Numbered from the stretch's first letter, positions 1 through 5,867 are shown. The stretch: DNA of 5,867 nucleotides from Pseudomonadota bacterium (GCA_030591195.1 JAUVBO010000226.1:1-5867); one strand, 5' to 3'. Made by a program: numbers and translations. Notes: generated by a model from the sequence alone, not told the origin.

Positions 1-2356
1 ACCCACCACCGCCGCACCAGTAGTGGTAGTACGGCAGCAGGTTGCCCTCGAAGGTCACCTCGCCGCCGGCCTTCGGGCTCGCCGGGTTCGACAGGTCGTA
101 GACCAGCACCTGGGTGTCCTCGGGGTAGTAGTAGCCGCCCTGGTTGGTCGACGCCTCGTTCGGCAGCATCCGGAAGAGCACCAGCTTGTCCTGGTGCTTG
201 ATCACGCGCTGGACCTGGCCGACGGCGAAGGTCGCCACCGGGGTCGCGTCCTCGAGCGCTGTCGGCCCGCCGGCCTTCTTGATGCGGGACTCCGACTTGC
301 TCTGGCTGCTGGCCCAGTACTCACCCTGGCGGATGTGCTCGACGATGTAGTCGCCGAAGCGGAACAGCTCGCTGTAGTAGGGCGCGACCTCGATCGTCGA
401 CAGGGCCTTCGGCGCGGCCAGGTCGTCGATGTCGGTCAGCGAGATGTGGGTGTCCGAGAGGTTGATCATCACCCGGCTGTCGCTGGCGCCCTGGTGGGTG
501 AAGATGATCGAGCGCCGGACCTGGCCGTGGGGGTGGACCACCGTGCCGTGGTTCTGCAGCACCTGCTGCTGCTTCTCGTCCTTGGTCTCGTCGTACTGGG
601 TCAGATCCCAGCTCATCAGTCCGACCGCCGTCTCCTGGGTGTACCACCACCACCAGTCGTCATCGCCGTTCTTCTTGTAGTAGTAGACCGGCACCGAGAT
701 CAGGTTCGCCTGACCGTCCGAGTGCATGCCGATCATCTTGTGCGCCTGGTCGAGGTTCCAGTTGACGGCCGAGCCGATCCACTCGGCGTCCTTGACCGCG
801 ACGCACTGGCGCTGCACCAGCCGGATCGCGTCGAGCTTGCGCACGTCGATCAGGCTCACGGCAACCTGAGTCGCCCGGGTGTCGCCCTGGCCGGCGAACC
901 CGGTGCAGGTCTCGGAGCCGTCGCGGCCGATGCCGATCAAGAACTGTCGGCCCTCGATCAGCCGGAAGACGTTCATGTCGCCGCTGAGGCCGTCGATCTC
1001 CGACAGCACCTTGAGCTTGGTCGGATCGGAGATGTCGATCACGTAGAGCGGGTCGATCTGGCGCGCGGTGATCGCGTAGGCCACGCTGCGCTCGGTGTCG
1101 AAGGCGCTGCCGCGGACGGTCTCGTCGGGCTTGCCGAAGTTGAGCGCGCTGGCGACCTTCGGCTTGCCGCCGTCGGTCACGTCCCAGGCCTCGATGGTGT
1201 TGGCGATGTATGAGCTACCCTGGCAGTTGGAGCCCGACCACTCGCGGCGGGCGAAGATCCCGAAGAAGGTCGCCTTGTTGCTCGCCTCGTCGAAGACGTA
1301 GGTCATCTTGAACTGATCGGTCAGCGCGCCGGCGGTCTTGAACCGCGAGTAGAGCTGGATCTTGCCGCTCGGGTCGCTGATGTCGACGATCGAGACCACC
1401 GCCTCCTGGCCGCTCTGGTAGCTGCTACAGCGGCCGGTGCTGTCGGGGACGTAGCCGCTGAGCCGCCAGTTCTCCACCACCATCAGCGTGTTCGAGGTGG
1501 CCGAGATCGCCACCTGGCTGAAGCTGCGGTGGCCGCTCGCCCCGGTGACGTCGTCGTGGTAGTTGTAGCTGCCGCCCTCGAAGACCTTCAGCTTCTCGAC
1601 CAGCTTGACGTTCTTCGGGTCGGCGACGTTGAACGAGTAGACCCAGGCCTGCTCCTGGTCCTCGTCGTCCGGCTTGGCGTAGTTCCAGCCCCAGTAGTAG
1701 TGCTGCGGCAGGTAGGAGACGACGTAGACCGTGTCCTCGATCTTGCGCGAGACGCCCTCGCGCAGCATCCCCTTGATGTCCACCGTCTGCAGCACCTTCG
1801 GCTGCTTGATGTCGCTGATGTCGATCGCCACTAGCTGCGAGACGTTGTGCCGCTCGAACTGTAGCTTGCCCTTCTTCTGGCTCAGGTAGAGCGCGTCGCG
1901 CAGCAGGACGTAGACGGTGCTGCCGCTGATGAACATCTCGATCGGATAGCCGAACACCGGCAGGCGCGAGACGCGCTTGGGCTGCTTCGGATCGTTCAGG
2001 TCGTAGATCACGAAGCCCCGGTAGGTGTTGAGGTAGAACAGCCGGTTGTTGTCGACCCGGTAGATGTCGGCCTCCTCCACCTCGCCGGTGCGGCCCTGGG
2101 GGGGCTCGGGAGAGGGAGGAGCCGCCGGGCTGTTGGCGTCGTTGGATGCCTCTCCGGCGCCGCCTGCCAGGTCGCCCGGGCCGTAGCGCCCGTCGCTGCC
2201 GCCCGGCTCGTTGTTGGTGAACTCGGTCTGACCGGGTACCAGCGGGTTTTCCGCCACGGTGCTGCCGTCGCCACAGGCCAGCCCGAGCGCTAGCAGCGCT
2301 AGCAGTGTGGGGCGGAATTGGCGGCGGTGGTGTCGATCTCTCGTGATGGCGTCCAT
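1..2356 (-). CDS. Secreted beta-propeller domain lipoprotein (3' end beyond window)
   Basis: The frame is open from the ATG at 2356 to the left edge: 785 codons without a stop. An in-frame TGA lies 39 bases upstream with no other start between, and GAGGGAGAA sits just before the ATG, so this start is firm. Residues 1-28 are a lipoprotein signal: basic start (RRQFR), Leu/Ala core, LGLAC with Cys28 (Gly at -3 is off the strict lipobox). Residues 29-90 are a Pro/Gly/Ser/Asn-rich linker. From residue 91 (GEVEEADIYRVDNNRLFYL) it matches my memory of the secreted bacterial Beta_propel family (PF09826). About ten blade-like motifs ending in forms such as YDLNDP, VDISDP, IDISDP and YDLSNP recur near residues 116, 175, 239, 321, 388, 437, 500, 579, 638 and 750. 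Cysteines at 310, 378, 484, 518 and 781 could form disulfides. Residues 558-572 are a Tyr/Asp/Trp-rich insert. It should be membrane-anchored and face the periplasm or cell surface. Ligand and role are unknown; propellers of this type have no evident catalytic residues. It is divergent from the phosphoribosyltransferase gene. Confidence 0.88.
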   Translation of the reverse strand, partial: MDAITRDRHHRRQFRPTLLALLALGLACGDGSTVAENPLVPGQTEFTNNEPGGSDGRYGPGDLAGGAGEASNDANSPAAPPSPEPPQGRTGEVEEADIYRVDNNRLFYLNTYRGFVIYDLNDPKQPKRVSRLPVFGYPIEMFISGSTVYVLLRDALYLSQKKGKLQFERHNVSQLVAIDISDIKQPKVLQTVDIKGMLREGVSRKIEDTVYVVSYLPQHYYWGWNYAKPDDEDQEQAWVYSFNVADPKNVKLVEKLKVFEGGSYNYHDDVTGASGHRSFSQVAISATSNTLMVVENWRLSGYVPDSTGRCSSYQSGQEAVVSIVDISDPSGKIQLYSRFKTAGALTDQFKMTYVFDEASNKATFFGIFARREWSGSNCQGSSYIANTIEAWDVTDGGKPKVASALNFGKPDETVRGSAFDTERSVAYAITARQIDPLYVIDISDPTKLKVLSEIDGLSGDMNVFRLIEGRQFLIGIGRDGSETCTGFAGQGDTRATQVAVSLIDVRKLDAIRLVQRQCVAVKDAEWIGSAVNWNLDQAHKMIGMHSDGQANLISVPVYYYKKNGDDDWWWWYTQETAVGLMSWDLTQYDETKDEKQQQVLQNHGTVVHPHGQVRRSIIFTHQGASDSRVMINLSDTHISLTDIDDLAAPKALSTIEVAPYYSELFRFGDYIVEHIRQGEYWASSQSKSESRIKKAGGPTALEDATPVATFAVGQVQRVIKHQDKLVLFRMLPNEASTNQGGYYYPEDTQVLVYDLSNPASPKAGGEVTFEGNLLPYYHYWCGGGG

Positions 2357-2360
2357 TGGC

Positions 2361-2369
2361 TTCTCCCTC
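2361..2369 (-). promoter_or_regulatory. Ribosome binding site of the beta-propeller lipoprotein gene
   Basis: The minus strand reads GAGGGAGAA here, ending 4 bases before the ATG, with its GGGAG core at a usual distance. It settles the start of a gene that has no stop in the window. Confidence 0.7.
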
Positions 2370-2513
2370 GAAACGTCCGGTGGCGAGATTGCAAGTCACG
2401 TACCGTTCTTGACGATCGCGGTTTGCCTTTTGATTCGGGGTGGGTTCGTTTTGACGCAGTGCGTAGTCGGCCGCAAGAAAGTCCGGCGCGGCACAGTCGG
2501 ATCACAAAAATCT

Positions 2514-2522
2514 GAGGAGGGG
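2514..2522 (+). promoter_or_regulatory. Ribosome binding site of the double PRTase gene
   Basis: GAGGAGGGG is a near-perfect anti-16S match. Its AGGAGG core ends 12 bases before the ATG at 2533, slightly long but workable. In-frame ATGs at 2542 and 2548 would be still farther away, which favours 2533. Confidence 0.7.
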
Positions 2523-2532
2523 AAGTGCTAGG

Positions 2533-3750
2533 ATGCCTCGCATGAAGATGCTCCACATCGACCCCGACGCCTTCCTGCTCGACACCTTTCGGCTGGGCAA
2601 AAAGATCTACGACAGCGGCTTTCGGCCGAAGCACGCGATCTCGATCTGGCGCGGCGGCACTCCGGTGGGCCTCGGCGTGGACGGCTACTTCCGCTCCCGC
2701 GGTCTGCAGCTGAGCCACAGTACCATCGCCACCGACTCCTACACCGGCATTGGCGAGCAGGGCCAGGTCACGGTGAAGAACCTCGAGCACCTGGTGCAGG
2801 TGATCTGTCCCGAGGACGGGTTGCTGATCATCGACGACGTCTACGAGTCGGGCAACACGATCAAGCGAATCGTCGAGCTGCTGCGCAAGATGGCGCGGGC
2901 CAACGCTCCGACCGAGATCCGGGTGGCGACCGTGCACCACAAGCCGGGACGCTCGGCCTACACCGAGCTGCCGCTGATCGCCCTGCACGAGATCGAAGAG
3001 GACGTCTGGATCGACTACCCCCACGAGCTGGCGGACCTGGTTTCCGACGACGATCCCGACGACCGCCGTCTCGAGGACAAGTCGCCCGAGATCTGGCGGC
3101 TGCTGCGTGGAGGGCCGACCGAGCCGACGGTGCTCGAGTGCGACCCGGACAAGCCCTATGTCTACCTCTCGGCCAACGAGCTGATGCTCGACTGCATCCG
3201 GCTCGGGATCAACATCGCCCACGACGACTGGCACCCCGACTTCCTCATCGCTCTCTGGCCGGGTGGCGTGCTCGCCGGCCTCCCGGTACACGAGGTCTAC
3301 AAGTACATGCTGCGCAAGACCGGCTCGTCCCACCGGGCGCCGGATCACATCAGCATCAACACCTCCCCGACGCGGGTTAGCTTTCAGAACCTGATCGTCG
3401 GGCTGCACTACCTCACCGACCGGATCGGCAAGGACGATCGGGTGCTGATCATCGACACCACCTTCCGCGCCGGACGGCTGGTCAACGACGTGGTGATCCG
3501 GCTCAAGGAGTCGCTGCGGCGCAACCTGTCCCACGAGCGGATCCGCGTCGCGTCGGTCTATCACAACCCCCACGACCGCTCGACCTGGACCGTCCAGCCG
3601 CACATCAGGGAACCGGACTACTTCCTCAAGCAGACCGACAAGGAGATCATCTACCCGGCCAGCATCCACAAGCTGCCCGACCCGAGTCGCGAGCTGAAGC
3701 AGGTCAACCCCGCGCTGTGGCGGGTGCTCTATGGCGACTATCTCCAGTAG
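2533..3750 (+). CDS. Tandem phosphoribosyltransferase-domain protein with degenerate second domain
   Basis: This 405-residue cytosolic protein contains two type I phosphoribosyltransferase (PF00156-like) halves. Half 1 (about 7-194) has IWRGG at 38-42, resembling the early substrate/PPi loop of purine PRTases, and the 13-residue PRPP loop LLIIDDVYESGNT at 97-109 with Asp101, Asp102, Ser106, Gly107 and Thr109 all present. Half 2 (about 208-405) repeats the layout: LDCIRLG (LDTFRLG in half 1), LWPGG at 241-245, VLIIDTTFRAGRL at 304-316, HNPHDRSTWT (HKPGRSAYT in half 1), and ALWRVLYGD (EIWRLLRGG in half 1). In half 2 the second acidic residue and the SGxT phosphate loop are gone, so it probably does not bind PRPP normally. 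Half 1 most resembles hypoxanthine/xanthine-guanine PRTases, so purine base salvage (base + PRPP to nucleotide + PPi) is the leading guess, but the substrate is not proven. PRPP synthetase also pairs two PRT folds, but its order and motifs differ. A strong Shine-Dalgarno supports the start. The gene is divergent from the lipoprotein gene. Confidence 0.82.
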   Translation: MPRMKMLHIDPDAFLLDTFRLGKKIYDSGFRPKHAISIWRGGTPVGLGVDGYFRSRGLQLSHSTIATDSYTGIGEQGQVTVKNLEHLVQVICPEDGLLIIDDVYESGNTIKRIVELLRKMARANAPTEIRVATVHHKPGRSAYTELPLIALHEIEEDVWIDYPHELADLVSDDDPDDRRLEDKSPEIWRLLRGGPTEPTVLECDPDKPYVYLSANELMLDCIRLGINIAHDDWHPDFLIALWPGGVLAGLPVHEVYKYMLRKTGSSHRAPDHISINTSPTRVSFQNLIVGLHYLTDRIGKDDRVLIIDTTFRAGRLVNDVVIRLKESLRRNLSHERIRVASVYHNPHDRSTWTVQPHIREPDYFLKQTDKEIIYPASIHKLPDPSRELKQVNPALWRVLYGDYLQ

Positions 3751-3755
3751 CCGGG

Positions 3756-3782
3756 CCGGTTGATCGCGAGATCTGCAACCGG
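3756..3782. repeat. Perfect 7-bp inverted repeat after the PRTase stop codon
   Basis: CCGGTTG at 3756-3762 and CAACCGG at 3776-3782 are exact reverse complements separated by 13 bases, starting 5 bases after the TAG. As RNA this could be a hairpin ending the PRTase message, but no immediate T-run follows, only the interrupted pyrimidine stretch CTTCCTTTCCTTC from 3794. As DNA it could be an operator for a dimeric regulator, since it covers the predicted -35 and spacer of the next gene. The two readings cannot be separated from sequence. Confidence 0.5.
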
Positions 3783-3788
3783 TACACT
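3760..3788 (+). promoter_or_regulatory. Candidate sigma-70 type promoter of the HATPase-like gene
   Basis: TTGATC at 3760-3765 (4 of 6 to TTGACA) and TACACT at 3783-3788 (4 of 6 to TATAAT, keeping the first T, the A and the last T) are separated by the optimal 17 bases. Transcription would begin near 3795, giving a leader of about 28 bases before the ATG at 3823. The overlap with the dyad at 3756-3782 suggests possible repression. This is a motif match only. Confidence 0.4.
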
Positions 3789-3822
3789 TCGAGCTTCCTT
3801 TCCTTCAGCGCAGAGAGACCAC

Positions 3823-4803
3823 ATGGAACGCAGGAGTCTGGTCGCAGCGGCCGATCGGTCGGTCGGCGATGACATCGCCAAGGCGATGGCGGTGGTGAAG
3901 CTCAAGATCGACGTCCACGTCGGCGACGACCGGCCGACGGACTACGATGAATACCGGCTCGCGGTCTGTCAGCTCGGCGAGGGGTTTGCCGATCCAAAGC
4001 CGGTGCTCCAGCAGCTGCCGCCGTCGGCCCACGTGATCCTCGTGGTGCAGAGCCTGTCGGTGGAAGAGATCGTGCGGTGGATGAAGCAGGACCGGCGAAT
4101 TCACCACCTGCTGACCAACCCGCTGGACAGCAAGCAGATCGCCCACCTGCGCCACATCGGCATCAAGCTGGCCACCGGGGACTGCTTTGGTCTCGAGCGC
4201 TACCTCGGGCTCGAGTGGGAGATGGGCTACCGGCGCGTCGTCTCGGCTGACGATCGGAGCCAGGCGCTGTCGCGGGTGGGCGCCTTCGCTCGGAGGGACA
4301 GGGGCCACCGGGCCGCGGCCGCGGCCCCCGAGGCGGCCGAGCTGTTGCTGAACCACGCCATGTACGCGGTGCCGGTCGATGCCCAGGACCAACCGGTCTT
4401 CGAGGACACGGCGCTCGGTGCCTGCTCCACGCGCAACGCGCCGGCGAGTGTCTCGCTGCGCTACGCCAGGCGGGGGTCACACCTCTACCTGTCGGTGCGT
4501 GATCGCTACGGCAGCCTCACGCGCGAGTCGCTGATCCGCGATCTCGACAAGAGCGCTGACAAGGACGCCAGCGCCGGCGTTCGTCTGGCCACGACCAAGG
4601 CCTCACGGATAGTGCTCAACCTGCTGCCGGGCCGGGTGCTCGAGGTGATCAGCGTCTACGAGCAGAAGAACACCAGCGGGTTGAGGATGTTCTCGCTCAC
4701 CGCCCACCCCGGCGGCAAGGCCCCCGAGGAGCCGCAGAAGGGCGCGGAGGACGGCGGCACCGACATGTTCTTCGCCGTTCCGTCGTCCTTCTGGACGGGT
4801 TGA
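3823..4803 (+). CDS. Receiver-like/GHKL ATPase-like regulatory protein, both domains degenerate
   Basis: From the ATG at 3823 this is a 326-residue soluble protein. The frame could open at a TTG at 3760, but that codon lies in the predicted promoter and dyad and has no Shine-Dalgarno; the ATG has a weak one (AGAGAG). Residues 1 to about 120 alternate strand- and helix-like stretches (YRLAVCQL at 44-51, HVILVVQSLSVEEIVRWM at 70-87, HHLLTNPLD), like a response-regulator receiver. The usual phosphoacceptor Asp is absent; Cys49-Gln50 occupies about that place. Residues 165-290 resemble the HATPase_c/GHKL fold: AELLLNHAMYAVPVDA has the E173-x3-N177 N-box, DRYG at 227-230 resembles the G1 box, and the later glycine-rich box, normally GGAGLGL in relatives I recall, is reduced to ASAGVRL at 249-255. 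NLLPGRVLEVISVYE is the closing strand pair. Residues 297-326 are a polar Gly/Glu-rich tail. The likely role is signalling, as a partner-switch or histidine kinase-like regulator, but phosphotransfer and ATP turnover are doubtful. The partner is unknown. Confidence 0.65.
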   Translation: MERRSLVAAADRSVGDDIAKAMAVVKLKIDVHVGDDRPTDYDEYRLAVCQLGEGFADPKPVLQQLPPSAHVILVVQSLSVEEIVRWMKQDRRIHHLLTNPLDSKQIAHLRHIGIKLATGDCFGLERYLGLEWEMGYRRVVSADDRSQALSRVGAFARRDRGHRAAAAAPEAAELLLNHAMYAVPVDAQDQPVFEDTALGACSTRNAPASVSLRYARRGSHLYLSVRDRYGSLTRESLIRDLDKSADKDASAGVRLATTKASRIVLNLLPGRVLEVISVYEQKNTSGLRMFSLTAHPGGKAPEEPQKGAEDGGTDMFFAVPSSFWTG

Positions 4804-4814
4804 TTCCTACCCGT
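4795..4814. terminator. Weak hairpin across the HATPase-like gene stop codon
   Basis: ACGGGT at 4795-4800 pairs exactly with ACCCGT at 4809-4814 around an 8-base loop that begins with the TGA stop. No T-run follows on either strand, so intrinsic terminator function is doubtful. Its position at the end of the gene is the main argument. Confidence 0.22.
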
Positions 4815-4846
4815 GACCGCCCTTCAGGCGCTCCGAACAACTATGG

Positions 4847-4861
4847 CCTGATCGACTCAGG
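4847..4861. terminator. Small hairpin in the convergent spacer
   Basis: CCTGA at 4847-4851 and TCAGG at 4857-4861 form a 5-bp stem with a 5-base loop, between two convergent genes where a bidirectional terminator would be expected. The stem is short and no clear T-run follows. The rest of the spacer 4804-4891 shows nothing else. Confidence 0.2.
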
Positions 4862-4891
4862 ATAGCTCTGGGGCGAGAGAGTCGCGGGCTG

Positions 4892-5867
4892 CTACTTCTT
4901 CGGTCCCGGGGCGACGTCGAGGATCGTGAAGTCGACGCGGCGGTTGGTCGCCCGGCCCTTGCGGGTCATGTTGCTCTCGATCGGCCGCTCCTGCCCGTAG
5001 CCGACGGCGAAGAGGCGTGAGGGCTCGACGCCGCGCTTGATCAGGAAGTCACGCACGGCCTCGGCGCGCGCCTGGGAGAGGCTCTTGTTCTTCCCAGGGT
5101 TGCCGCGGCTGTCGGTGTGACCCTCGACGCGCACGCCGCGCACTCGCGGGTTGGCGCGCAGCACCAGCGCGACCTCGGTTAGCAGGCTGTAGGAGCGACG
5201 CTTGATCCTCGACCTGCCAGTGGCGAAGTAGACCTTCTTGAGGATCTCGATCTTCTTTTCGGTGATCTTGACGTTGGACTTGCCCGCGTCGGGGCAGCCG
5301 TCGAGATCCCTGATGCCGTTGATCGTCTCGGGCTTGTTGGGGCATCTGTCCGCGCTATCGGGGATGCCGTCGGAGTCGTTGTCGGTGTCGGGGCAGCCGT
5401 CGTCGTCCTTGAACCCGTCGACGTCCTCGGGCTTGTTGGGGCAGTTGTCGAACTGATCGGGCACACCGTCCCCGTCGTTGTCCACGTCGGGGCAGCCGTC
5501 GTTGTCCTGGAACCCGTCCTTGTCCTCGGCTTCCTTCGGGCACCGGTCGAGCTTGTCCTCGACCCCGTCGCCGTCCTGGTCGGGCACGTCGGGGCAGCCG
5601 TCGTCGTCCTTGAAGCCGTTCTTGGTCTCGGGCTTGAACGGGCAGGCGTCCTTGAGGTCGGGGATGCCGTCGCCGTCGTTGTCCGGGTCGGGGCAGCCAT
5701 CGTCGTCCTGGAAGGTGTCCTTGTCCTCGGCCTCGAGCGGGCACTTGTCGCGCGCGTCGGGGATCAGATCTCCGTCGTTATCCACGTCGGGGCAGCCGTC
5801 GTTGTCCTGGAAGCCGTCCTTGTCCTCGGCTTCCTTCGGGCACCGGTCGAGCTTGTCCTCGACCCCG
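4892..5867 (-). CDS. OmpA-family protein with TSP3-like Asp-rich repeats (N-terminus beyond window)
   Basis: The frame is open from the right edge to the TAG at 4892-4894, giving the last 324 residues. The real start lies outside the window; the GTG at 5783-5785 is an ordinary Val inside a repeat. First come six repeats of 33-34 residues (5288-5867), each of the type GxPDxxDxCPxxxExxxGFxDxDGCPDxDNDxD, like calcium-binding thrombospondin type 3 repeats. A charged bridge (KITEKKIEILKKVYF) leads into an OmpA C-terminal domain (PF00691, about 4915-5260). This domain shows GHTDSRG (5102-5122), LSQARAEAVRDFL, GYGQERPI and ATNRRVDF (about 4928-4951). The Asp of GHTDS and the Arg of NRRV are the residues that in OmpA/Pal proteins hold the diaminopimelate of peptidoglycan. 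The protein should tie the outer membrane to the cell wall, with the repeats as a Ca2+-stiffened spacer in the periplasm. The missing N-terminus is expected to carry a signal peptide and possibly a beta-barrel. Two of the repeats are almost identical in DNA. Confidence 0.92.
   Translation of the reverse strand, partial: GVEDKLDRCPKEAEDKDGFQDNDGCPDVDNDGDLIPDARDKCPLEAEDKDTFQDDDGCPDPDNDGDGIPDLKDACPFKPETKNGFKDDDGCPDVPDQDGDGVEDKLDRCPKEAEDKDGFQDNDGCPDVDNDGDGVPDQFDNCPNKPEDVDGFKDDDGCPDTDNDSDGIPDSADRCPNKPETINGIRDLDGCPDAGKSNVKITEKKIEILKKVYFATGRSRIKRRSYSLLTEVALVLRANPRVRGVRVEGHTDSRGNPGKNKSLSQARAEAVRDFLIKRGVEPSRLFAVGYGQERPIESNMTRKGRATNRRVDFTILDVAPGPKK
5481..5567 (-). repeat. Near-identical 87-bp internal repeat, copy A
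   Basis: It matches 5781-5867 at 86 of 87 positions; the only difference is C at 5513 against G at 5813. The change is silent (GGG against GGC, both Gly). The other repeat units differ clearly at the DNA level, so this copy arose by recent duplication or gene conversion. Confidence 0.9.
5781..5867 (-). repeat. Near-identical 87-bp internal repeat, copy B
   Basis: This is the partner of 5481-5567 at an offset of exactly 300 bases, which equals three protein repeats (33+33+34 residues). Identity starts at 5781 and continues to the last base of the window, so the true length may be greater. Confidence 0.9.

Larger units (their letters stand above)
2357..2532. promoter_or_regulatory. Divergent intergenic region
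   Basis: This spacer of 176 bases separates two divergently transcribed genes, so promoters for both should lie in it. It is less GC-rich than the flanking genes, with T-rich and A-rich runs (TTTTGATT, GTTTTGACG, CACAAAAATC). Two TTGACG hexamers on the plus strand, at 2409-2414 and 2451-2456, resemble -35 elements. The best -10 partner of the second, AAGAAA at 2475-2480 with an 18-base spacer, is poor; the first has no good partner. I could not identify a convincing minus-strand promoter. That promoters are present is inferred from the gene arrangement; exact elements are unsure. Confidence 0.35.
5288..5867 (-). repeat. Array of six TSP3-like protein repeats
   Basis: The codons of the conserved GCPD Asp lie at 5786, 5687, 5588, 5486, 5387 and 5288, giving periods of 99, 99, 102, 99 and 99 bases. 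The extra codon in one unit makes DVPDQDGD where the others have PDNDGD or VDNDGD. Each unit holds one CP and one CPD cysteine, and Asp/Asn at alternate positions as in calcium-binding loops. The array runs past the right edge, so its full length is unknown. Confidence 0.9.

Noticed and set aside
23..1213. Plus-strand open frame of 396 codons
   Set aside because: It lies opposite the beta-propeller lipoprotein frame. Its translation is a low-complexity Val/Leu/Asp/Arg/His string typical of antisense of a GC-rich gene, with no domain.
1425..2399. Minus-strand open frame of 324 codons
   Set aside because: It overlaps the lipoprotein in another frame. The product is Arg/Gly/Gln-rich without motifs, whereas the true frame has a lipobox, a Shine-Dalgarno and propeller repeats.
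2299..3669. Minus-strand open frame of 456 codons opposite the PRTase gene
   Set aside because: The plus strand encodes clear PRTase motifs; the antisense product is a Val/Asp/Arg-rich shadow without family features and would run through the divergent promoter region.
3760..3762. TTG as the start of the HATPase-like gene
   Set aside because: It lies within the dyad and predicted -35, only 10 bases after the PRTase stop and without a Shine-Dalgarno. The ATG at 3823 is better placed.
3805..4480. Minus-strand open frames opposite the HATPase-like gene
   Set aside because: They give Arg/Pro/Ala-rich or His/Val-rich products and no motif, with a better sense-strand gene present.
5049..5744. Alternative-frame open frames within the TSP3/OmpA gene, with Thr/Ala/Arg-rich or Arg/Gly-rich periodic products
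   Set aside because: Their periodicity merely echoes the repeat array read in a shifted frame; the true frame has TSP3 and OmpA motifs.
5783..5785. GTG as the start of the OmpA protein
   Set aside because: It lies inside a repeat (DVDNDGD), the frame continues upstream with another full repeat, and no signal peptide follows. The gene starts beyond the window.
5288..5867. CRISPR-like or tandem non-coding repeat
   Set aside because: The 99-102 base period is in frame and encodes conserved TSP3-like protein repeats; units vary at codon level as coding repeats do.

Overview
The window looks like chromosomal DNA of a high-GC Gram-negative bacterium, most likely a myxobacterium or related deltaproteobacterium (Myxococcota). 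The evidence is strong G/C preference at third codon positions, a secreted beta-propeller lipoprotein with a lipobox, and an OmpA-family protein built on a thrombospondin type 3-like Asp-rich repeat array, a combination common in that group. The assignment is inference; no rRNA or marker gene is present.

Layout: (1) 1-2356, minus strand, the start and 785 codons of a beta-propeller lipoprotein whose 3' end lies beyond the left edge. It has no stop codon inside the window, so a search for complete ORFs misses it. (2) 2357-2532, a divergent intergenic region with a Shine-Dalgarno sequence for each flanking gene. (3) 2533-3750, plus strand, a 405-residue protein made of two tandem phosphoribosyltransferase-like halves. 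Only the first keeps the canonical PRPP-binding loop. (4) 3751-3822, a short gap holding a perfect 7-bp dyad that overlaps a plausible sigma-70 type promoter. (5) 3823-4803, plus strand, a 326-residue regulatory protein with a receiver-like N-terminal half and a GHKL/HATPase-like C-terminal half, both with altered key residues. (6) 4804-4891, a convergent intergenic spacer with two small hairpins. (7) 4892-5867, minus strand, the C-terminal 324 residues of an OmpA-family protein: six Asp-rich repeats, the first cut by the window edge, then a peptidoglycan-binding OmpA domain.

Two genes are envelope proteins (lipoprotein and OmpA/TSP3 protein) and two are cytosolic (double phosphoribosyltransferase and HATPase-like regulator). 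The two plus-strand genes are 72 bp apart; the promoter-like element between them suggests the second can be transcribed on its own. Nothing shows that the four genes form one pathway. There are no tRNA or rRNA genes, CRISPR arrays, insertion sequences or phage genes. The most unusual items are the double PRTase with an apparently dead second half, the degenerate receiver/HATPase protein, and an 87-bp near-identical repeat exactly 300 bp apart inside the OmpA gene.
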